This document shows positions 1 through 7,987 of a stretch of 64,000 bases of DNA, in pieces. The notes beneath the pieces are model-generated. The model did no database searches and was not told where the DNA came from. It was given only the letters and a program-made list of their open reading frames with translations. Location of the stretch: assembly GCA_045629945.1 (NCBI GenBank), contig JAZQSE010000017.1, positions 62,001 to 126,000 on the forward strand, read 5' to 3'. Within the stretch, counting starts at the first letter, position 1. Every line of letters starts with the position of its first letter. The translations under genes and the position numbers were made by a program. This DNA comes from UBA1765 sp045629945. GTDB taxonomy: Bacteria; Fibrobacterota; Fibrobacteria; Fibrobacterales; Fibrobacteraceae.

Positions 1-557
1 ACTAAGCCAGTTTTATTGTATTCAATACCTTTTTTGGCATCTTGCGGAGAATTGGTATCACCGATAGAAATCCACGAATTGCATTTCAGTTCATCGCATT
101 TTGCTTTGAGTTTTATTGGCTCATAATAACGGCCAGGAGGAGGAACAAGACTAACAGTCGGAGGTACAGAATCTGTCGGAATTTTAGCTAAAGAATCTAA
201 AATTCTCAAAGAATCTGCTTTAGCTAGTGAATCTGCAATGCGGATGGAATCTTGCTTTTTTATAGCTGAAGAGTCAACAACAGGTTTTTCCACTTTTTCA
301 GGTTTCTTTTCTTTTTTAGGAACCGGAGGGGCCTGAACAGTATCTTTAGGAACTGTATCTTTTTTTACAGTATCAACAACGATTGGTTTTTGTACAGGAA
401 TTTCCACTGGTTTTTCTTCTGGGATGATTTCTGGCTCTTTAGGCTCAGCAACACCTTTCAGAGCACATTGTACTAAAAACAAGCACACGAGTAAAAAGAA
501 AATAAGAAAAATAACGACGATATTTTTTTTGGAAGATTTTTTCTTAGTGGGTTGCAT
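1..557 (-). CDS. Membrane-anchored Pro/Lys-rich protein, C-terminus cut by window edge
   Basis: About 185 codons are readable from the ATG at 557-555, which overlaps the cdaA stop by one base (TGATG). The product starts with a Lys-rich stretch (MQPTKKKSSKK), then one hydrophobic segment (about residues 13-32), then a long linker rich in Pro, Lys, Val, Asp and Ser with repeats of the type ADSLAK/LDSLAK. The last part (PPPGRYYEPIKLKAKC, then a DTNSP-like segment) resembles the chitobiase/beta-hexosaminidase C-terminal or Fn3-like fold that begins 'PxPGxYxxPixV'. It probably sits in the inner membrane with a periplasmic domain. It occupies the place that cdaR holds after cdaA in Firmicutes, but no YbbR repeat is seen. 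Function unknown. Confidence 0.7.
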   Translation of the reverse strand, partial: MQPTKKKSSKKNIVVIFLIFFLLVCLFLVQCALKGVAEPKEPEIIPEEKPVEIPVQKPIVVDTVKKDTVPKDTVQAPPVPKKEKKPEKVEKPVVDSSAIKKQDSIRIADSLAKADSLRILDSLAKIPTDSVPPTVSLVPPPGRYYEPIKLKAKCDELKCNSWISIGDTNSPQDAKKGIEYNKTGL

Positions 558-1393
558 CAGGATTCCTTTCGCATTAATTTCTTTGTGAATTTAAGGTTTA
601 AATCATCTTCAAAGAGATCTTGCCAATGGCGTTTGATTTCTTCTTCTAGTTCTTTAATACTGAGACGTCTTCTTAAAGAGTTCCTGTAAGCTATAGAAAT
701 AATACCAGTTTCTTCTGAAACCACTATCACCATAGCGTCACATTCGGCAGCCAACGCTTTGGCTGCTCTATGGCGCATACCATAACCAGATTCGGTATCT
801 GAAGAAGTTGGCATAGGAAGAATGCAACCAGCAGCAACAATTTCTTCATAATTGACAATTACAGCGCCATCATGGAGAGCAGAATTTGGGAAAAAGAGAG
901 AACGCAAAAGTCTTGCACTTATTTTGGCATGAAGGTATTCACCTGTGTCAGCATAATTTTTTAAGCCAACGCGTTTTTCAAGAACAATCAATGCACCATA
1001 ACGATTTTTAGCTAAATCCTGCACAGCAGAAGAAAGCGCTTCTGTAATCTGGTCAAGTGCTTTAGCATGGAAAAATAAAGAACGTAAATTGAGCCTGCTA
1101 ATCATTTGCCCGATACGGGTCAAGGCACTTCGGATTTCTGGTTGGAACAAAATAACAACAGCAATAATCCCAAGAGTCGCTAAGTTGCTTAAAAGCCAGG
1201 TTAACGTGTGGAGTTCCCACCATTTGGCAATAAACCAAATGATAAGTAGAATGGCACCGCCAAAAAGCATTTGAACAGCACGAGTGCCACGGAAAAGGTA
1301 AAAAACATAATACGCAAGAATGGACACAAGAAGTATGTCCAAAATATCTGCCATACGGACAGGGATAATGTCAAATAGCGTAAATAGTTCCAT
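557..1393 (-). CDS. cdaA: Diadenylate cyclase CdaA (c-di-AMP synthase)
   Basis: Makes the second messenger c-di-AMP from two ATP. The 278-residue protein has three hydrophobic N-terminal segments (about residues 15-35, 40-57 and 66-84) followed by a DisA_N cyclase domain. The two signature motifs are visible: DGA at 175-177 (in NSALHDGAVIV) and RHR at 207-209 (in GMRHRAA). Length and layout match CdaA/DacA rather than the DNA-scanning DisA. The start lies 23 nt inside folP, so translation is probably coupled. It is the fourth gene of a tilS-ftsH-folP-cdaA run. The usual partners cdaR and glmM do not follow; an unrelated membrane protein does. Confidence 0.95.
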   Translation of the reverse strand: MELFTLFDIIPVRMADILDILLVSILAYYVFYLFRGTRAVQMLFGGAILLIIWFIAKWWELHTLTWLLSNLATLGIIAVVILFQPEIRSALTRIGQMISRLNLRSLFFHAKALDQITEALSSAVQDLAKNRYGALIVLEKRVGLKNYADTGEYLHAKISARLLRSLFFPNSALHDGAVIVNYEEIVAAGCILPMPTSSDTESGYGMRHRAAKALAAECDAMVIVVSEETGIISIAYRNSLRRRLSIKELEEEIKRHWQDLFEDDLNLKFTKKLMRKES

Positions 1394-2267
1394 CTTTTCT
1401 AAAAGCCTCCAGTAAGGCTAGAGTTTCTTTTGTTTCTTTTACATCATGCACCCGAAGGATACTAACACCACCAAGAGTGGCAAATATTCCAGAAACAAGA
1501 GAAGGAATCAATCTGTCACTTGCTTCTAGTCCTTTTACCTTAGCAATGTAGGATTTTCTCGACATGCCGTAAAGTAGTGCAAAGCCATCTTGAAGCAAAA
1601 CTTCTGCATTTGCTATTAAATCTATGTTATCTTTTGCCGTTTTGCCAAAACCAATTCCCGGATCAAGGCAAATTTTTTCTTTAGGAATGCCAATTTGTAA
1701 TAATTTTTCAGCGGCAATTAAAAGTTCTTTTCGGACTTCTTTTACAACATCTTGATAAGGAGTAAAATCCTTTTGCATCGTTGAAAAATTTCCACGTCTA
1801 TGATTAATGATAACAGAAGCATCAAAATCTTTAATGACTTGTGGCATTTTTTCATCGGAAAGCATTGAAACATCGTTAATAATATGGGCGCCAGCTTCAA
1901 GCGCAGCTTTTGCAGTTTTTGCTTTTATCGTGTCTACAGAAATAAAAAAAGAACGAGAATTAGAGAGTTGTTTCAGTTTTTTAATTACTGGAATAATGCG
2001 TTTGATTTCTTCTTCAGCAGGAACAAAAGAGGCTCCTGGTCTTGAACTTTCTCCACCGATATCAATGATTTTTGCTCCATCATCTAAAAGTTTAATGGCA
2101 TGTTCTAAAGCATTATCTTCATTTTTATATAAACCGCCATCAAAAAAACTATCAGGAGTTACGTTTAAAATTCCCATAATAACAGGAACAGGGGAACCTG
2201 AAATGGTTTCCCTGTCTACCCGCCAAGGGTTTGATTTGCACCTTTTTAAAACTTCATTAAAGGACAT
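1371..2267 (-). CDS. folP: Dihydropteroate synthase
   Basis: Condenses p-aminobenzoate with hydroxymethyl-dihydropterin diphosphate in folate synthesis. The 298-residue TIM barrel shows the family signatures: NVTPDSFFDGG at about 35-45, DIGGESSRPGA at about 69-79, the LDPGIGFGKT loop, and GMSRKSYI near the C-terminal half. The start overlaps the 3' end of ftsH by 11 nt and the 3' end overlaps cdaA by 23 nt. The ftsH-folP order is also found in proteobacteria (ftsH-folP-glmM), with cdaA here taking the next position. Confidence 0.96.
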   Translation of the reverse strand: MSFNEVLKRCKSNPWRVDRETISGSPVPVIMGILNVTPDSFFDGGLYKNEDNALEHAIKLLDDGAKIIDIGGESSRPGASFVPAEEEIKRIIPVIKKLKQLSNSRSFFISVDTIKAKTAKAALEAGAHIINDVSMLSDEKMPQVIKDFDASVIINHRRGNFSTMQKDFTPYQDVVKEVRKELLIAAEKLLQIGIPKEKICLDPGIGFGKTAKDNIDLIANAEVLLQDGFALLYGMSRKSYIAKVKGLEASDRLIPSLVSGIFATLGGVSILRVHDVKETKETLALLEAFRKDGTIYAI

Positions 2268-4347
2268 TTTTTGTCGTAGGAGCCGTAACAGGCGTTTCTT
2301 CTGTCTCTGTTGTTTGTATTGGTGGAGGTGGCTCGTTTCTGTTGCCTGGATCAGGCGGCGGGGTATTGTCCTTTTTCAATTTTTCAGCCAAGTCTAAAAT
2401 ATGCTGGTATTGACGACTCTTTTTTGTACTTTCTAATTTTTCGCCAGCAATTACTCTATCCACTTCTTCACGATCTAACACTTCGTGTTCAATAAGAGCT
2501 TCTGCCAAAGCGACCAACTTTTCACGATTTTCTTCTAAAAGCGTTTTAGCGCGTTCGTTTAAGTTATGGATTAAATTGTTTATCGCTGAATCGATTTTTT
2601 CTGCCATTTTTTCAGACATTTCACGAGGCTTGCTTATTTCTCTTCCAAGGAAAATTTCACCTTCTGACCTAGAGTAGCAAACAGGTCCGATTTCATCGTC
2701 AAAGCCCCATTCTGTAACCATTTTACGTGCAAGTTCTGTGGCTCGCATAATATCATTAGAAGCCCCTGTACTTTGGTGGTTAAAGAAAATCTTTTCAGAA
2801 AGTCTGCCAGACAAAAGCAACATAATTTGTTCTTCAGCAAATTCTCGGCTATAAGAAACCTGGTCTCTTTCAGGCAAAGACATAGTAATACCAAGAGCAT
2901 TACCTCTAGGGATAATTGTGATTTTATGAAGAGGATTTGTGTGTGGGCACAATAGATTCATTAATGCATGACCAGCTTCATGGTATGCAGTTAATTTCTT
3001 TTCTTCTTCTGTCATAAGCAGCGTACGGCGTTCTGTCCCCATAGAAAGTCTATCGCGAGCTTCTTCAAAGTCAAGCATTGTTACTTTCTTGTTGTCAAAA
3101 CGAGCTGCTAAAAGAGCGGCTTCATTAACGAGGTTTTCCAAATCAGCGCCAGCAAGTCCAGGAGTCCCTTTAGCAATGTCGCGGATTTTTACATCTGCGT
3201 CTAAAGGGACTTTCCGCTTGCGAATATGCACTCTAAGAATTTCTTCACGGCCTTGTAAATCAGGGAGTCCAACGATAATTTGTCTGTCAAAACGCCCTGG
3301 GCGAAGAAGTGCTTTATCCAAAACATCCGGGCGGTTTGTGGCTGCTATAAGAATAACGCCTTCATTAGCAGAAAATCCGTCCATTTCAACAAGAAGTTGG
3401 TTTAAGGTCTGTTCGCGTTCATCGTGACCGCCACCGAGCCCTGCACCGCGTTGTCTACCGACCGCATCAATTTCGTCAATAAAAAGAATACAAGGTGCAT
3501 GTTTTTTGCCTGTTTCAAACAAGTCACGCACACGAGAAGCACCAACGCCAACAAACATTTCCACAAAATCAGAACCACTCATACTAAAGAATGGTACGCC
3601 AGCTTCACCAGCAACTGCTCTTGCAAGTAATGTTTTACCTGTCCCCGGAGGACCTACTAAAAGAGCGCCTTTTGGAATGCGTCCACCGAGGTTATCAAAT
3701 TTTTTAGGGTTCTTTAAAAAGTGGACAAGTTCTTCAAGTTCTTGTTTGGCTTCATCGCAACCAGCCACATCTTTAAAAGTTGTCTTTTTCGCTTTACTGG
3801 AATCCAATTGTTTGGCCAGACTTTTTCCAAAAGAAAACATGCCTTTTCCGCCACCGCTTTGTCTTGACATCATAATCCAGAAAAAGGCGATAAGCAAAAT
3901 TACAGGGAGAAATGCGAGAATATGTTCAAAGAAACCAGGAGTTTCATGAATCACAGTAACATTTACATTTTTGGATTTTTCCCAATTAGAAATTTCTTCG
4001 TTTGTGATAGAAAGTAAATGAGAGCTAAAGGGAGTTGTGTTTTTTGCATTCGTTTCTGCACGCATAAAACGGCTCCAAGCAGAACCTTTTGCTTTTTTAC
4101 TTTGAGTTTCTTCAGCCGTCATAAAACGTTTGCCGTCAACTACAATACCATCGGGTGTTTTTTGTAAAGAAATCTCTTGGATTTTTATTGTAGAATCAGC
4201 CATCATGGCTAGAAATTCTGTACGGGTCATTTCTTGTGTTGAACCGTTTTCAGAATAACGCATCATAAAAATCAGCAATAAAATCATTGCAAAAACGACA
4301 AAAAGATTCTTGTTTCGAATAGGAGATGTTTTTTTTGCCTTTGCCAT
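2257..4347 (-). CDS. ftsH: ATP-dependent zinc metalloprotease FtsH
   Basis: Membrane-bound AAA protease that degrades misfolded membrane proteins and regulators. 696 residues: two membrane segments (about 13-30 and 141-159) flank a periplasmic domain of about 110 residues. The AAA module has Walker A GPPGTGKT at 232-239, Walker B ILFIDEID ending near 293, and the SRH RPGRFDRQ near 349-356. The zinc protease motif HEAGH is at 456-460. The last 30 residues are a Pro/Thr-rich tail (DNTPPPDPGN onward), longer than in E. coli. It lies 15 nt after tilS and overlaps folP. Confidence 0.97.
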   Translation of the reverse strand: MAKAKKTSPIRNKNLFVVFAMILLLIFMMRYSENGSTQEMTRTEFLAMMADSTIKIQEISLQKTPDGIVVDGKRFMTAEETQSKKAKGSAWSRFMRAETNAKNTTPFSSHLLSITNEEISNWEKSKNVNVTVIHETPGFFEHILAFLPVILLIAFFWIMMSRQSGGGKGMFSFGKSLAKQLDSSKAKKTTFKDVAGCDEAKQELEELVHFLKNPKKFDNLGGRIPKGALLVGPPGTGKTLLARAVAGEAGVPFFSMSGSDFVEMFVGVGASRVRDLFETGKKHAPCILFIDEIDAVGRQRGAGLGGGHDEREQTLNQLLVEMDGFSANEGVILIAATNRPDVLDKALLRPGRFDRQIIVGLPDLQGREEILRVHIRKRKVPLDADVKIRDIAKGTPGLAGADLENLVNEAALLAARFDNKKVTMLDFEEARDRLSMGTERRTLLMTEEEKKLTAYHEAGHALMNLLCPHTNPLHKITIIPRGNALGITMSLPERDQVSYSREFAEEQIMLLLSGRLSEKIFFNHQSTGASNDIMRATELARKMVTEWGFDDEIGPVCYSRSEGEIFLGREISKPREMSEKMAEKIDSAINNLIHNLNERAKTLLEENREKLVALAEALIEHEVLDREEVDRVIAGEKLESTKKSRQYQHILDLAEKLKKDNTPPPDPGNRNEPPPPIQTTETEETPVTAPTTKNVL

Positions 4348-4362
4348 AAAGTCCTTTAATAT

Positions 4363-5589
4363 TTACAAACTGTTATTGTTGACGAAATCCGTCGGGCTTC
4401 CCATGCGGATAATTTCTGAACCTATAGCTAAAAGCGGAAGATAGTCGCGAACAGCATTCGGAATACCATTTTCCTGAAGCCATTTAGACCATTTTCTCCG
4501 ATTTCTACAAGAATTTTTCACGATATAAAAATCGCCAAGTTGTCGAAATCGCCAAATAACTGAGGTTTCTGTAGCAGAATCCGCAGAAGCGTTGTAAAGA
4601 TACAAATTATCTAGTGGGGAAAAAGAGTCCAATTTAAAAAACCAAAGCCCTTTTCCCGATTTTTCAACCAAAATCGAGCGGAATTGCAACCGGTTTTTGG
4701 GAAAGGGGTGAAATAAATGCCCTTTTTCTCCAAGAGGAAAATGAAAACCTTGATTTTTTAACCAAAAACGAAAAATTTCAGCTTTCCCAAAAGAATTTAT
4801 GATAGAATATAATGCGTTGTAATCTAAACAAAGTGCTTTTTTATAGGGGCAAAATTCATAAGGGAAAGGCCAATTTTCTGTAGGAATAACAAGCGGGTTA
4901 AAGAGATTTTCAGCACAAGAAATGATTTTTGTATAAGATTGTTCAGCAAGTAATGGTAACCGAATAAGTCCGTTTAAATAATCCGGGAATTTTTTTTCAA
5001 TAAAAGGTAAAGTTTTTAAACGGAATAAATTTCTTTTAAAAGAAGTGTCTTGGTTAGAACAATCTTCACGCCATTCAAGCTTATATTTTTTAGCATATTC
5101 GTTTAGTTCTTGCTTTGGAATATGCAAAAAAGGTCTATAAACAAAGTCTTCTCTCAATTTTTGAATAGCTTTTAAACCAGAAATAGAAGTGCCGCGTGCC
5201 ATGCGCATTAAAACGGTTTCAGCCTGGTCGTTTCCATGGTGAGCAGTAAGCAAGTAATCAAAATTTCCATTTCGCCTAAAATCCTGCAAAATTTGATAAC
5301 GCCATTCTCTTGCGCGTGATTCTAAATTATTGCCTTTTTTTAAAATGCCTTTGAGAGATTTGAAATAAAAATCAACATTCCATTTCTGGCATAATTCTTT
5401 AACGAATAAAGCATCTTTTTCAGATTCTTCTTTTCGCAAGGCATGGTCAATATGGGCAACAGCAATTTTTTTAAGCCCAAGAATTTTAAAATTAGTTTTA
5501 AAAAAATGGAGCAAACACACAGAATCAAGCCCGCCTGAAACAGCAAGTAAAAGGCTTTTCCCGTTAAGATTTTCCATAATTTTAAGCAT
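4363..5589 (-). CDS. tilS: tRNA(Ile)-lysidine synthase
   Basis: Converts C34 of tRNA-Ile(CAU) to lysidine so that it reads AUA and is charged with isoleucine. 408 residues. The PP-loop ATP pyrophosphatase motif SGGLDS is at 18-23, followed by AHIDHALR and the LLTAHHGNDQAETVLMR stretch typical of TilS. The C-terminal part is poorly conserved, as usual. It is the first gene of the minus-strand operon with ftsH, folP and cdaA. An ATTTTCTAAATT element ends six bases before the ATG, suggesting a very short leader. An internal ATG at codon 5 is an alternative start. Confidence 0.93.
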   Translation of the reverse strand: MLKIMENLNGKSLLLAVSGGLDSVCLLHFFKTNFKILGLKKIAVAHIDHALRKEESEKDALFVKELCQKWNVDFYFKSLKGILKKGNNLESRAREWRYQILQDFRRNGNFDYLLTAHHGNDQAETVLMRMARGTSISGLKAIQKLREDFVYRPFLHIPKQELNEYAKKYKLEWREDCSNQDTSFKRNLFRLKTLPFIEKKFPDYLNGLIRLPLLAEQSYTKIISCAENLFNPLVIPTENWPFPYEFCPYKKALCLDYNALYSIINSFGKAEIFRFWLKNQGFHFPLGEKGHLFHPFPKNRLQFRSILVEKSGKGLWFFKLDSFSPLDNLYLYNASADSATETSVIWRFRQLGDFYIVKNSCRNRRKWSKWLQENGIPNAVRDYLPLLAIGSEIIRMGSPTDFVNNNSL

Positions 5590-5595
5590 GGCTTG

Positions 5596-5607
5596 AATTT
5601 AGAAAAT
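5596..5607 (-). promoter_or_regulatory. Putative -10-like element of tilS
   Basis: The minus strand reads ATTTTCTAAATT, one base from the 12-mer TTTTTCTAAATT found before purT, lptD and cimA. It lies six bases upstream of the tilS ATG. Promoter function is inferred from recurrence and position only. Confidence 0.35.
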
Positions 5608-5656
5608 TTCTAAGAAATGACTGGTGATGAAATTTTGGAAATTGTATTTTGCTTTC

Positions 5657-6700
5657 ATGCGTTTAACTCTTTTCTTTAGTCTTTTTTTGTTGTGTGCTTG
5701 TGTAAGCCAAACGGTGTATCTTAATAAAAAAGATTTGCCTTTACACCATTTGCCAAATGGGCATTTTAGAAATACAGACACTTTAACGCCGCCAGTGCGC
5801 GATACAATGGAAGCCGATTCTTTAGTGCCTAAGTTCCGGACACGTATGTATGAATTGCCGATTGTACGAGGAAAAGAATATTTATGGGAAGATTCAAATG
5901 CAATTTCAGCGACTTGGATAGGGCATAGCACATTTTATATTCGTTGGAAAAATTTTGGAATTTTAACAGACCCGATTTTTAGTGAACGAGCTTCTCCCGT
6001 GACATTTGCTGGGCCAAAGCGGGGGACTAAGCCAGGGCGTTCTTTAGATTCATTGCCGCAAGTGGATTTAGTGATTATTTCTCATGACCATTATGACCAT
6101 TTAGACAAAGCGAGCGTGCTTCAAATTTTTAAGAAAAATAAGGCTGTTGTTTTTGCAGTTCCTTTGAAGGTTGCTGAAATTCTTATTCGGTGGGGGATTC
6201 CTAAAAAACAAATTATTGAGTTAGATTGGTGGGAATCTGCGAAGGTGGGTGAATATAATTTAACGTTTGTTCCAGCGCACCACACGAGTCGTCGGGGCTT
6301 GTTGAAATCAAGTAAAAATTCCACATTGTGGGGTGGTTGGGTAATTGAAAAATCTGGGTTTAAAATTTGGTTTGCTGGCGACATTGCTTTTGGAGATGGC
6401 TCTTATTACGAAGCCATTGGAAAGCGTTTTTCACCTATAGATGTTTCTTTTTTGCCAATCGGGAGTTATAAACCATCTCGTTATACTAGACAGCATATTA
6501 GTCCAAGGCAGGCAGTGCAGTTGCATTTAATGGTAGGTTCCAAAAAAAGTATTGCTATGCATTGGGGGACATTTGGCATGGTGTATGAACGTCTAGAAGA
6601 CCCTAAAAAAGATTTAAAAAAGGCAAAAACAGAGCTCAAAATCCCGGAATCAGACTTTTTTACCCTATTTCATGGTGAAATTTGCCCTCTTTTTGAATGA
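5657..6700 (+). CDS. Metallo-beta-lactamase-fold lipoprotein (NAPE-PLD/UlaG-like)
   Basis: A metal-dependent hydrolase of the Lactamase_B_2 group. From the ATG at 5657 it has 347 residues and begins with a lipoprotein signal (MRLTLFFSLFLLCACVS, lipid Cys probably 15). An in-frame ATG exists at 5624, but that start puts extra residues before the signal. The metal motif HDHYDHLD is at about 143-150, preceded by TWIGHSTFYIRW and GILTDPIFSERASP, which is the NAPE-PLD/RomA-like pattern. Later metal ligands are in FVPAHHTSRR, WFAGDIAFGDG and AMHWGTFG. It is probably attached to an envelope membrane; the substrate (phosphodiester or lactone) cannot be told from sequence. It is divergent from tilS. 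Confidence 0.82.
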   Translation: MRLTLFFSLFLLCACVSQTVYLNKKDLPLHHLPNGHFRNTDTLTPPVRDTMEADSLVPKFRTRMYELPIVRGKEYLWEDSNAISATWIGHSTFYIRWKNFGILTDPIFSERASPVTFAGPKRGTKPGRSLDSLPQVDLVIISHDHYDHLDKASVLQIFKKNKAVVFAVPLKVAEILIRWGIPKKQIIELDWWESAKVGEYNLTFVPAHHTSRRGLLKSSKNSTLWGGWVIEKSGFKIWFAGDIAFGDGSYYEAIGKRFSPIDVSFLPIGSYKPSRYTRQHISPRQAVQLHLMVGSKKSIAMHWGTFGMVYERLEDPKKDLKKAKTELKIPESDFFTLFHGEICPLFE

Positions 6701-6731
6701 TTTTTTAATTGTTTGGATTATTTAAGGAAAA

Positions 6732-6743
6732 TTTTTCTAAATT
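6732..6743 (+). promoter_or_regulatory. Putative promoter element upstream of purT
   Basis: Exact copy of the 12-mer TTTTTCTAAATT, 62 nt before the purT ATG. Identical copies precede lptD and cimA. A function as -10 region is inferred. Confidence 0.35.
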
Positions 6744-6805
6744 GAAAATGTTGTGTTTGGAAACTTTGAAAAACACAATATGTTGTTTTTGTAGAGGAGT
6801 CGGGT

Positions 6806-7987
6806 ATGGCTGAAATAGGAACCCCATTAAGTCCAAGTGCCTGTCGTGTGTTGTTTTGTGGTGCAGGTGAACTCGGTAAAGAAGTCATTTTGGAAATGAT
6901 GCGCTATGGCGTAGAAGTTATTGCTGTAGACAGATACCCAAATGCTCCAGGAATGCAGTTAGCTCATCGTTCACATGTTATTAATATGCTTGATGGCGAA
7001 GAACTTCGGCGTGTAATAGAAATGGAAAAACCTCATTACATCGTTCCAGAAGTAGAAGCGATTGCTACAGATACACTTGTTGAAATGGAAGCAGAAGGCT
7101 ATTGTGTTATTCCTACAGCAAAAGCAACAAAACTTACGATGAACCGCGAAGGAATTCGTCGCTTAGCTTCTGAAACCCTTGGGCTTCCGACTTCAAGTTA
7201 TCGTTTTGCCGACAATAAAGAAGAATTTCTTTCAGCTGTAAAGGAAATCGGTATCCCTTGTGTGGTAAAGCCTGTGATGAGTTCTTCGGGGCATGGTCAG
7301 AGTCTTGTTCGTTCAGAAGAAGATATCCTTAAAGCATGGGATGTTTCTCAGAACGAAGGCCGTAGTGGCGCTGGTCGTGTAATTGTTGAAGGATTTGTTC
7401 CATTTGATTATGAAATTACTTTGCTTACTGTAAGGCATATTGGCGGAACTTCTTTTTTAAATCCGATTGGTCATAGACAAGAAAATGGAGATTACCAGGA
7501 ATCTTGGCAACCTCAACCAATGAAAGAAGAACTTTTAGAACAAGCAAAAGATATTGCTCTTAAAATTACAGATTCTCTTGGTGGGCGAGGAATTTTTGGT
7601 GTAGAACTTTTTGTTTGCAAAGATAAAGTCTTGTTCAGTGAAGTAAGCCCTCGTCCACATGATACGGGGCTTGTAACACTTATGTCCCAAGATTTGTCGG
7701 AATTTGCCTTGCACGCAAGGGCTGTTCTTGGACTTCCTATTCCAGAGATTACTTTCCGTGGACCATCTGCATCAAAAGCGATTGTTTGTGAAGGTAATTC
7801 AAAAGAAGTCAAGTTTGGTTGCTTAGAAAAAGTCCTTTCTGAAAAAGACACAGAACTTCGCTTGTTTGGGAAGCCTGAATTGAAGGGACATCGTCGAATG
7901 GGTGTTTTGCTTGCTCGTAGAGATAATATAGAAGACGCTTTAGAAACTGTAAAAGAAATGAGAAAAAAAGTAGAGGTGAAATTATGA
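6806..7987 (+). CDS. purT: Formate-dependent phosphoribosylglycinamide formyltransferase PurT
   Basis: Uses formate and ATP, instead of 10-formyl-THF, to formylate GAR in purine synthesis. 393 residues, the usual length, with an ATP-grasp fold: N-terminal VLFCGAGELGKEV nucleotide-binding turn, then PEVEAIATDTL, the ATP-grasp core VVKPVMSSSGHGQS, and the metal-binding EVSPRPHDTG. RBS 'gaggag' lies 9-14 nt before the ATG. The stop overlaps the pflB start in an ATGA, so a formate consumer is translationally coupled to the main formate producer. Confidence 0.96.
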   Translation: MAEIGTPLSPSACRVLFCGAGELGKEVILEMMRYGVEVIAVDRYPNAPGMQLAHRSHVINMLDGEELRRVIEMEKPHYIVPEVEAIATDTLVEMEAEGYCVIPTAKATKLTMNREGIRRLASETLGLPTSSYRFADNKEEFLSAVKEIGIPCVVKPVMSSSGHGQSLVRSEEDILKAWDVSQNEGRSGAGRVIVEGFVPFDYEITLLTVRHIGGTSFLNPIGHRQENGDYQESWQPQPMKEELLEQAKDIALKITDSLGGRGIFGVELFVCKDKVLFSEVSPRPHDTGLVTLMSQDLSEFALHARAVLGLPIPEITFRGPSASKAIVCEGNSKEVKFGCLEKVLSEKDTELRLFGKPELKGHRRMGVLLARRDNIEDALETVKEMRKKVEVKL

